Of a stretch of DNA of 64,000 nucleotides, positions 1 through 9,200 are shown one piece after another. The stretch is taken from contig OX465597.1 of assembly GCA_950022295.1 (NCBI GenBank), forward strand, positions 257,797,016-257,861,015. Direction: 5' to 3'. The notes under the pieces were generated by a model that saw nothing but the letters and a program-made list of their open reading frames with translations, ran no database searches and had not been told where the DNA came from. The position numbers and the translations under genes are program-made. Source of the stretch: Bromus sterilis (lineage: Eukaryota; Streptophyta; Magnoliopsida; Poales; Poaceae). Numbering within the stretch: the first letter of the stretch is position 1; every line of letters begins with the position of its first letter.

Positions 1-632
1 TGGTAGCCAAAATTCACACTTGGAGAACTTAGCATACAGGAGATGCTCTCTAAGTTTCATCAATACCAGCCTGGGATGTTCGGCATGTTCTTCTTCGTTC
101 TTCGAGTAGATGAGAATATCATCAAGATAAACTACAACAAATTTATCTAAGTACTCCATGAAGATCGAATTCATCATGCGCGAGAAAGTGTCGGGGGCGT
201 TGGCTAATCCGAAGGACATGACGGTGTACTCGTAAAGACCATAACGAGTAGTGAAAGCCGTTTTTGGAATGTCCTCGTTTCTGATTTTGATTTGATGATA
301 ACCTAATCTCAAATCCATCTTGGAGAAGACAGAGGAACCAGCAAGTTGATCATAAATATCATTGATCCTGGGCAGTGGGTACTTGTTCTTTATCGTCGCT
401 AGATTTAGCGGGCGATAGTTTATGCACATCCTTTCTGTTCCATCTTTCTTCGTTACGAACATAATGGGGCAACCCGATGGCGATGAGCTAGGGCGGATGA
501 AGCCTTTTGCCAACAAAACTTCATGTTGGATTTTAAGCTCAGCTAACTCATGTGGGGCCATTTTGTATGGGCGTCTGGAAATTGGTGCGGTTCCTGGCAT
601 AAGATCCACTATGAACTCTACACATCTTTAAG
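1..632 (-). pseudogene. Chromovirus A protease-RT linker and RT fragment, cut by window edge
   Basis: Read on the minus strand this encodes the start of a Ty3/Gypsy reverse transcriptase. It contains the fingers region (PYKMAPHELAELK, KGFIRPSSS), the stretch leading to VTKKDG, and the catalytic YLDDILIYSK box near 100-130. It aligns almost base for base with 8554-9183 of the complete chromovirus A copy in this window, so it is a second copy of the same family. Compared with that copy it has scattered substitutions, such as PSGCPI for PWGCPV, but I saw no stop in the part I read. Homology stops sharply near 632, before the protease and gag. Gag is therefore missing, and the rest of pol would lie outside the window. 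I am confident of the RT identity and less sure how the fragment came to lie next to the LTR. Confidence 0.85.
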
Positions 633-832
633 GGGTTGGGTTACTGGATGGTTTTCCTGAGGATGACCATGGCTTACTAGGGGCTAGAAACGATATGTTA
701 GAGTAACACCGTACCCCAACACGATGGTTAGTGTGGTTCTTCTGGCTAGAAGACATCTAAAGTGGGAGGAAGAGCTGAGAATTCATCACTATAGGTTTCT
801 AGAACAAAACCTACAACAAACTCTAGAGAACA
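633..832. other. Unassigned spacer between RT fragment and chromovirus A LTR
   Basis: These 200 bases match neither the gag region nor the leader of the complete element at 10779-10884. No ORF, tRNA or primer-binding site is visible. The stretch touches the LTR terminus directly, so it could be a diverged leader of the left-hand partial element or flanking DNA captured by a deletion. Confidence 0.4.
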
Positions 833-1054
833 TGGTGATAAAGCATACAAGCCATATATTCACAAGCTGTCATACAAACCATACATCGTTTTAGTACAAG
901 CACCGAGCTAATACAAACGTGATGAAGATGATACATCCTTCAGAGGCACTCTGACTTCCTATACATTATTTATCTAAGCCTCTGGAACTTAGACCCTTGC
1001 GTACAATATACTATGATACTACTACATCATCACTAAGTAAGACCACAGGCGGTC

Positions 1055-1791
1055 TCACTCATCTCCATCTCCATAGTAGTCCTCATAAAAGTTACCCGCG
1101 TATCCCGGTAGCTGGAGGTGATCATCGGAAAACACGGAGGCTTGTGGACCCTGATATCCATTTGGGCAAGGATGGGGCCTAGGTCCAGCATAGGGTGGAA
1201 GCAAAGGACCACGGGGTGGAAAAATGCCTCCAATCTCGGGCCAAGAAACTCGAGAAGGCATCTGAGTCATCACTGGATAGATCGCATCAAACTCAACTGA
1301 TCCCACGCTCACAAAGGGAGCCAAAAGTGTCAGTGCTCGATACAGACGAACACGGGTGGCGTGGAGCTCGAAACGGAGAGCGCGTGCATCACGATCTCTG
1401 TCACTAGCAAACTTAGCAGTCATCTGAAGTGCGGGATCCTCTGCAGATTGATCTGAGTAGAGTCCGGTGTAATATCCCTCTTCTCCTGGAAGTGCAGCAG
1501 GGATATAGAGGAAAGAAGTCTCTCTCAGCAAAGTGTGCTCCTCTCTCAGCAGTGTCATACATGAGTATGCAGCATCCTGCACAGCCATGTTCTCGGTAAC
1601 GCCAATGCCATGTCCAAAGTGGATAGGCTGAGTGACTCCAACGTGGTGCGGATAGATCCGGACAATGCAGTGGAACTGGGTCTGGTTGAAGTCGTGAAAC
1701 TGCTCCTCGATGGTGTACTCAGGGTACCACCGATATCCTACGTAGGACATCAGCTCGAGGAAGAATCCACCTTCGGGTTCAGTGGTCTCAT
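1055..1791 (-). CDS. LTR-embedded ORF, unknown function, loosely dsRBD-like N-terminus (copy 1)
   Basis: A 231-codon ORF starts at the ATG at 1750. The frame stays open upstream to 1791, which directly follows a TTTTAG that looks like a plant splice acceptor. It is on the element's sense strand. The first 70 residues run YRWYPEY, then an FHCIVRIYP strand, GHGIGV, and a helix VQDAAYSCMTLL. This order recalls double-stranded RNA-binding domains (P-x-Y, beta strands, then an AA-x-x-x-L helix), but the match is by eye only. The middle part (AEDPALQMTAKFASDRDRDARALRFELHATRVRLYRAL) looks helical, and the tail is Pro/Gly rich and ends acidic (YEDYYGDGDE). The copy in the other LTR differs at 6 of 231 residues with no frame damage. 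I do not recognise the family; a captured host gene fragment or an element accessory gene are both possible. Confidence 0.55.
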
Positions 1792-2133
1792 CTAAAACAT
1801 AGAATAAGCAAACGTGAGTACAAATTCGTACTTAGTAAGACATACGTAGGAACTATACTACTCATGCACATGTATCAAGGTAAAGGGAGGTGCGGTTCAT
1901 AAGCAGAAGTGCCAGCTTTGACTTGGCTAGTCTTGAACTACGAGTACCAGACTTGAGATAAGAAGCGTACACGAGTCCACTACATGTCTCCAACCAATTA
2001 CACCACTATGGTGCCTTCCTCGACTTCCCCACGAGAAAGCACGCCATAAGACTCATGCTTATCTTGGCAAGTTTTATAAGTATCCAGTTCAAGTTTTCTA
2101 ATAATCAAGCTAAGCTTTCCAAGCAGTCCCTTA

Positions 2134-2185
2134 CCGCGGACGCGGCTATTCGAATAGTTTTGTTAACCCTGCAGGGGTGTACCGC
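2134..2185. promoter_or_regulatory. Paired-palindrome LTR motif, chromovirus A, inner unit
   Basis: CCGCGGACGCGG is followed by the perfect palindrome CTATTCGAATAG and then by the perfect palindrome CCCTGCAGGG and GTGTACCGC. The same block occurs at about 12186-12237 in the other LTR. Its recurrence in LTRs of other families suggests a functional site; no role is known to me. Confidence 0.6.
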
Positions 2186-2786
2186 TACATAGACATGACC
2201 ATCATTTACCGTCTTTGGCCTTGACACCATTAGAGGGGTGTCGGTGTCGGGACCCGGGATTAGCGTATGCAATTACAGTTAAGACATAGTCATATGGAGA
2301 GCCGAGAACCGCACCCACTTGTCTAAGCAGACAAGGCCAAGCACTGAACATTCTCGGAAAGCATCGTACGTGAGGGGCATCCCATCCAGGCCGGATGATC
2401 AACTGAGATGGGTCCTCATCGTCCGCACACAAGTCAAATGATATGGGTGGTGAACTCCCATATTCAAAGAAAAGTCGCCTCAACCATACTACCGACTATC
2501 TCAAAACTCTTACATAGACTTACTCTAGCCCGATCACTTAGTCGGGGTCTAGGGCGGGCTCGATCATACCACAAAGTGTGCACGAGACGGAGTCTCGAGC
2601 AATCGCATCGCGATGCCCCAAGCTGCGCACATCTAAGGGCCACTTGGTGTATGAAAGACCGCCAGCCAGAACACAACTAAGGTCTCGAAAACCCATACAA
2701 AGACATGCATGTTATAAACATACACGCAGCACACATGCCTTGTATGAACAGCAGGTACCATTTCAATTCTCTACAAAGTGTACAAT

Positions 2787-2792
2787 TTTATT
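2787..2792 (-). terminator. AATAAA polyadenylation-type signal downstream of exon-like tail
   Basis: AATAAA lies on the minus strand about 180 bases downstream of the stop codon of the short exon-like tail at 2973-3022. The equivalent hexamer is present in the other LTR (about 12839-12844) and in the plus-strand LTR copy (22605-22610). This position would suit the end of the R region, but I infer that from position only. Confidence 0.45.
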
Positions 2793-2972
2793 GATAACTC
2801 TTATAGAGTGCACACAGAGATCACATACATGTGATCCAACATTACATTACAAGAGGAAGCAAATTATGTCTGAGTACAGACAAGTTTAACAAATGGCTTA
2901 AGAAGCCTTATTTAAACACAAAGCCCTCCACGAGGGAACCAGTCGTGTGACTGGGACTAGACTAATTGGTCT

Positions 2973-3022
2973 TCAGTCGTCCAGCTCGATGAAGAAGCCA
3001 CCTTCGGGGTCAGTGGCATCAT
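2973..3022 (-). other. Short acidic 3'-terminal exon-like segment (copy 1)
   Basis: After GTAAGTCTTGCTGAG and a T-rich stretch ending ATGTTTTAG, the sequence encodes (after a split first codon) DDATDPEGGFFIELDD and a TGA stop. The region downstream looks like a 3' UTR with AATAAA. The same phase and a related peptide occur in the other LTR (13025-13074), in the inverted copy (22380-22432), and at the start of the long LTR ORF. Splicing is inferred, not seen. Confidence 0.45.
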
Positions 3023-3360
3023 CTAAAACATAGATTAAGCAAACGTGAGTACAAAGTCGTACTCAGCAAGACTTACATAGGAGCTATACTACTGATGCAT
3101 ATGTATCAAGGTAAAGGGAGGTGGGGTTCATTTGCAGAAGTACCAGCTTTGACTTGGCTAATCCTGAACTACGAATACCAGACTTTGAGGTAAGAAGCGT
3201 ACACGAGTCCACTACTTTCTCCAACCAATACACCACTATGGTACCTTCCTCGACTTCCCCACGAGAAAGCACGCCATAGCACTCACACTTATCTTTGTGT
3301 GTTTTAGAACTATCCGGTTCAAGTTATCTAATAATCAAGCTAAGCTTTCCAAGCAGTCCA

Positions 3361-3415
3361 TAACCGCGGACGCGGCTATTCGAATAGTTTTGTTAACCTT
3401 GCAAGGGTGTACCGC
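3361..3415. promoter_or_regulatory. Paired-palindrome LTR motif, chromovirus A, outer unit
   Basis: This is the second copy of the block in the same LTR: CCGCGGACGCGG, CTATTCGAATAG, then TTGCAAGGGTGTACCGC. Here the second half has drifted from CCCTGCAGGG to CTTGCAAGG, which is still a palindrome. The drift preserving symmetry is a hint that symmetry matters. The equivalent block in the other LTR is at about 13413-13467. Confidence 0.6.
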
Positions 3416-4929
3416 TACACACACATGACCATCATTTAGCGCCTTTGATCTCGACACCATTCAAGGGGTGCCAGCGAGGATGCTCACCACAACTGTTACC
3501 TCATAGCCGATCTAGTCCGAGAAAGCCGCCTACTTGGGTTGGTTACCACAATCGTGAACCCGGCCGGTTTACCGAAGTGGACCCAAGTGATGTGTGCGTG
3601 GTGCATAAGCCGGTCTCGGATGAGCCGTTCTCTCACTTAGCAACCAGGCCACAGACCTACCAGAACTCCGAACTATTGCGACATCTAGACATCGAAAGGG
3701 ATGAGTTAGTAAGTTGAGAGGGGTCCGTGAGCCCAATGTGTGGTTGTACTCTTCATCTTGGATCACCACACAAGAACTCGTACTAGGGCGGTGTTCAACG
3801 AGACAACCCACCGTGTACTCCTACACAGCCTCTCATCGTTCACCTTGTATTAGGGTCGATTCACCAACACTTTTCTACCATCATCAACATGATCATTCCC
3901 ATCCCGACTCACATCACAGTAACAACATGGTATCATACTAAGCATGCAATAAGCAGTAACATTGCAGGGGCCACATGATATCAAACAACTCCTACATTTG
4001 CTAGGATTGTGGTTTTCTTACTACTGTGACAAAATGATAGGTCATGCAAAGGAATGGGTTCATCTATGCGGTAGAAACGAATCATGGTGATCATCCTAAA
4101 CAATGCATAAGCGAGACATGAGAGGGAAGTGGGATTTTATCGACATGATCAATGGGGGTTTGCTTGCCTTGCTGACGAGGTTCGGGTTCGGGGTCTTCAA
4201 CGAAGGGGGTGACCTCGGGTTCCGGCTCCACGTCTATCAGCAACATGACAATCATAGGATCAACATAATGTACAATGCACAATCACATGAATAAGATTGA
4301 AAGGGTGATGTTCATGATACTGATGTGTTGAGCATTAAATTTAAATGGAGTATATTGCAAATTGAATTGCAAATTCAAACTCCACATTTGAATTCAAATT
4401 AACCAAGTTGCAGGTGATCTTTATTGATCATTTTGAATTATTTTCAAATGTGTATGATATGCCTCTGAAGTGTGGTTGAATTGTAGCTTAATTCCATGGT
4501 CCAAGTTGCAAGATCATTTGATTTGAATTTGAATTAAATTCAAATAAACCAAATGACATATGCTACTGGTCCCATTTTAAAATCAACTCAAACAGAGTTG
4601 AAAGTTGCATATTTGGAAAGATAATTTTCTCCTGATCATTTTTCATATATTATTTTTCCAATTTGGAGTTAATATGAATTTTCTATGAATTTCCAAAGTT
4701 TGGGGTATTTTCTGGATTTTCTGGAATTCTTTTAATTCAAATATTCTCTGGAAATTCATTTAACTGATTTATTGCGCAAGTGCTGACGTCAGGGGGGGGG
4801 CTGACATGTGGGGTCACCTTGTCAGTGTCTGGTTTAATTAACCCGTGGGTTAAATTAATCCAGTGGCTTAATTAAGCCACTGGGCCACTGGTCAGTGACC
4901 TAGGGGGTCATTAGCCGAGTAATTAACAG

Positions 4930-5860
4930 GGGGGTTTTGGCTAACTCGCCGGCGGCTAAACGCCGGCGACTGGAGTCACGGCGGCGCTGCACGGGGATCA
5001 CGATTCCGGCCACGGGAGGGGAAACGGAGGTCACCGGCTTGCTCCTGGAGGTCTTCCGCGTCGTCTGGAAGTAACAGGGGGTCACGGGGAGGTCGGGAGA
5101 GACGACGGCGACGACTCCGGCGGAAACAGAGAACCGGCGAGGTCGTAGTCGAGGCTAGGGGGCACGGATTGGGCTGAGCTCGTGTGCGTTCGAAAGCTAG
5201 AGTCACTGGGAGTCAAACGCGCGCGCTGGACGCGATGATGGGGCACAGGGGCGACCTCATCGTCGTCCATGGCGGCGACGTGCTTCGGCATCCATGGCGA
5301 AAATGGATAGAGAGGTCGCGGGGTGCTGGAAGCTTAGGGGAAACACTCAGTAGCTCACCGCGGTTCGAACGGAAGCAACGGCAAGCTTGGGGAGGCTTCA
5401 ACGGCGGCGAATCGAAGGCGGCGAGCTCGCGGGCCCGGCGAGAGGTTGAAGACGATGGCGTCGGCTCGGGGAGGAATTAGGGCTCCAGATTCTGCTTGAA
5501 GACGAAGTCGAGGACGAGGAGCACGGTGGACTTGCTGGCTTGAGCTCTAGGGCACGGTGGCCACGCGGGGGCTCGACGGCGCTCCGGTGAGGCTTCGGGC
5601 GGCGACGGATTCGAGCACGGGAGGAGGAGGAGGAAGCTCTGGATGGGGGGAATGGACTGCGGAGGCTGTGGGGAGTCTCCAGGTGCGAGAAGAAGCCACG
5701 GGGAGGCCTGGAAGCTCCTCGACGACGACGTGTCGTCCCCAGCTAGCTCGATGGCATTCCACCGAGCAGCTTGGAGGCGAGGGACGAGGAAGAAGACGCC
5801 CCTGCCCCTATGGGCCGGCTGGGCTGGGGTGGGCCGGCTTCGCCTGGGCGCCAGGTAAGG
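4930..5860 (+). other. GC-rich zone of the A LTR with a conserved antisense splice-donor-like end
   Basis: A block of roughly 0.9 kb is far more GC rich than its AT-rich surroundings. On the plus strand (antisense to the element) it ends in CAG|GTAAGG (donor at 5855) followed by a T-rich run, like a first exon and intron start of a grass gene. The same donor is at 15904 and 18406 in the other LTR copies. ORFs in this zone exist in several frames, which is expected of GC-rich DNA, and I do not call one as coding. Confidence 0.35.
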
Positions 5861-6293
5861 TTTTCTGATTTCTTTTCTATTTTTCTTTTCTGACATTTGT
5901 TCTGTTTAGCTAAAATAAATAGCTAAACATTTTATTAAATGCTGAAAACTTTTATGTGGCCTCATAATAATATAGACTAGCCACTCATAAACTTTCAACA
6001 TTTTTAAAATTCAAAAGATTTGAATTTTAAATCAAATAGGGGTATTTCAATAATTCCAAGGCACTGTTTGGTTATTTGAAAAATCTATGAGCATGGGATG
6101 GGTCCCACATCACTTGATATGTGATCACACTCATTTATAAGACTTTTCAAAAATCTAACATGAATTTTTGGAGAAGATTTTTATCTGGCCTTTTGAATTA
6201 ATTCACCTGGGGGGGTTCCTTCTCCCATTTTGATTTTGAAGTTGATTTCCTTTGAAATTTTGACATGATGCAAGGTTACTTGATCCTAGCACA

Positions 6294-9200
6294 TTACCTA
6301 ACAAAGGGTTCTGACAACTCGCCCCCACTCAACAGAATCTCGTCCCGAGATTCAGAAGTCTGCGGGAGGAAGGTGGGGTACTCGGCACTGAGACGGTCTT
6401 CTCTTTCCCACGTAGCTTCTCTTTCAGAGTGGTGTGACAATTGCACTTTCAGAAACCTAATCTTCTGACGACGAGTGACACGCTCTGCGGAATCAAGAAT
6501 ACGAACGGGGTATTCTCGATAAGAAAGGTCATCTTGGAGATCAAGCGTTTCATGGTCGACTTCGCGGATGGGGTCCTTGAAGCAACGCCTGAGTTGGGAG
6601 ACATGGAATTCATCATGTACTCGGGAGAGGTGCGGAGGTAGTTCAAGTTGGTAGGCAACTTCTCCACGTTTAGAAATAATGCGGAAAGGTCCGATGTAAC
6701 GTGGGGCCAACTTGCCTTTGATACCGAAACGTTGGGTTCCCTTCAGAGGAGTAACACGAAGGTAAGCCTTCTCATCCAGATTGTAGCTCTCTTGCCTATG
6801 ATGAAGATCATAGTAGCTTTTCTGACGAGACTAGGCTGCTTTCAATTGATCCTGAACAATGCGAACTTGCTCTGCTTCCTTGATCATATCCGGTCCAAAG
6901 AATTGTCTTTCACCGGTTTCTAACCAGTTTAAAGGTGTTCGACATCGTCGTCCATATAGGAGTTTAAAAGGAGCCATGTTCAGACTAGATTGAAAACTAT
7001 TGTTATAAGCAAATTCAGCAAATGGAAGAGACTTCTCCAAATTCTTTCCGAATGAGATAACACAAGCTCTGAGCATGTCTTCAAGAATTTGGTTAACCCT
7101 TTCGACTTGACCGCTAGACTGAGGATGGAAAGCCGTACTAAAGGAGAGATGAGTTCCCATAGCATTCTGAAAGCTTCCCCAAAATCTAGAGGTGAAAAGG
7201 CTACCACGATCAGAATTGATTTCCAAAGGAACACCATGAAGGGATACAATTCTAGAGATGTACAAGTTTGCTAACTGGCTAGCAGTTATAGACTCGCGAA
7301 CCGGAAGGAAGTGAGCAACTTTGGAAAGCCTATCTATGACAACGAAGATGGCATTGTTTCCTTTCTGGGTTTTTGGAAAGCCGGTGATGAAGTCCATACC
7401 AACTTTGTCCCATTTCCACTCGGGAATAGATAAAGGTTGAAGTGTACCAGCAGGTCTTTGATGTTCTGCCTTAATGCGACGACAAACATCACATTCGACA
7501 ACAAATTGAGCAATGTCTCTCTTCATCCTAGTCCACCAAAATCTCTGGCATAGATCTCGGTACATTTTTGTGCTACCGAGATGAATCGAGAGGGGTGTAT
7601 CATGGGATTCTTTGAGGATGAGTTGCCTTAGTTCCCTATTCTTAGGTACTACCAAAAGATTTTCAAAGAATACCGTTCCTTTGCTATCTGTGGAGAAACA
7701 TTTAGCAACTCCGCTAGCAATGTTTTCCTTGATCCGGCGAACACCTCGTGCACGCCTTTGGGCAACTATGATTTGATCCTCAAGAGTTGGTTTCGCCACC
7801 AAGGTAGAAAGATAGCCATGAGGAACAATCTCAAGATTGAGCTTGCGAAGGTCCTCATGAAGAAGTGGTTGATACTGTTGTAACATGAGGTTGTTACAAT
7901 ACGACTTACGACTTAGTGCATCAGCCATGACGTTGGCTTTTCCTGGGGTGTAAGAAATTACTACGTCGTAATCTTTTATCAACTCAATCCAGCGTCTTTG
8001 CCTGAGATTAAGATCTGGCTGGGTGAAAATGTATTTGAGGCTTTGGTGGTCGGAATAAATCTCGCAACGGTTACCAAGGAGGTAATGTCGCCAAGTTGTT
8101 AGGGCATGAACTACGGCAGCGAGTTCAAGGTCATGGGTAGGATAGTTCTCTTCATGTGGCCGCAACTGGCGTGAAGCATAAGCTACCACATGTCGATCTT
8201 GCAGAAGTATGCATCCTAACCCTTGCCGTGATGCGTCACAATAGATCTCGAAATCCTTTTTGGTGTCTGGAGGTGCAAGTACAGGTGCAGAAGTCAATCT
8301 TCTTTTTAGCTCTTGAAAGCTTTCCTCGCACTTGGGAGTCCATAAGAATTTCTTATCTTTCTTGAGGAGTTCAGTTAGAGGCTTTGCAACTTTAGAAAAG
8401 TTCTCGACGAAGCGACGGCAATAGCTGGCTAGGCCAAGAAAACTTCTAACTTGCTTAACCGATTCAGGTGGAGTCCAGTCAAGGACGGCCTGAACTCTCT
8501 CGGGATTCACAGCAATGCCTTTTGCAGAAATTACGTGGCCTAAGTAGGTCACTTCTGGTAGCCAAAATTCACACTTGGAGAATTTAGCATACAGGCGATG
8601 CTCTCTAAGTTTCATCAATACCAGCCTTAGGTGTTCGGCATGTTCTTCTTCGTTCTTTGAGTATATAAGGATGTCATCGAGGTAAACCATGACGAACTGG
8701 TCCAAATCCTCCATGAAGATTGAATTCATCATGCGTGAGAAAGTGGCGGGGGCATTGGTTAAACCAAAGGACATGACGGTGTACTCGTAAAGACCATAAC
8801 GAGTAGTAAAAGCCGTTTTGGGAATGTCCTCGTTTCGGATCTTGATTTGATTATGACCTAATCTCAAATCCATCTTTGAGAAGACAGAGGTTCCTGCAAG
8901 TTGATCATAAAGATCATTGATCCTGGGCAATGTGTAATTGTTCTTTATCGTCGCTAAGTTTAGCGGGCGATAGTCTACACACATCCTTTCTGTTCCATCT
9001 TTCTTCGTTACGAACAGAACGGGGCAACCCCATGGCGATGAGCTAGGGCGGATGAAGCCTTTCTCCAACAAAGCTTCCAGTTGGGTTTTAAGCTCAGCTA
9101 ACTCACGTGGGGCCATTTTGTATGGGCGTCTAGAAATTGGTGCCGTTCCTGGGGAAAGATCTACAATGAACTCTACACATCTGTCGGGTGGCATTCCCGG

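Larger units (their letters stand above)
1747..3478 (-). repeat. Diverged internal tandem duplication inside the A LTR
   Basis: The segment at about 1747-2245 resembles 2976-3478 along its length. Both units carry the exon-like start after TTTTAG, the region with GACTTGGCTA, the CTATTCGAATAG palindrome and the GTGTACCGCTAC block. The offset is about 1.24 kb. In the downstream unit (element sense) the short exon has become the start of the long ORF. The same arrangement recurs at about 11799-13530 in the other LTR, so the duplication predates this insertion. Confidence 0.75.
833..6316 (-). repeat. Chromovirus A 3' LTR (5484 bp)
   Basis: Direct repeat partner of 10885-16365, with only occasional differences when aligned by eye. 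In element sense it runs from 6316 down to 833. It contains an AT-rich zone (about 4320-4760 and 5860-6290), a GC-rich zone (about 4930-5855), a short acidic exon-like tail with a downstream AATAAA (2973-3022 and 2787), two copies of a roughly 0.5 kb segment, and a long sense ORF (1055-1791). The last codons of pol (SEPFVR, stop) lie inside its first 23 bases. Confidence 0.9.

Noticed and set aside
5477..5896. 139-codon minus-strand ORF in the GC-rich zone of the A LTR (also 15544-15945)
   Set aside because: The two copies differ by an in-frame unit of a GGA repeat and end differently; several frames are open here because of high GC, and no domain is visible.
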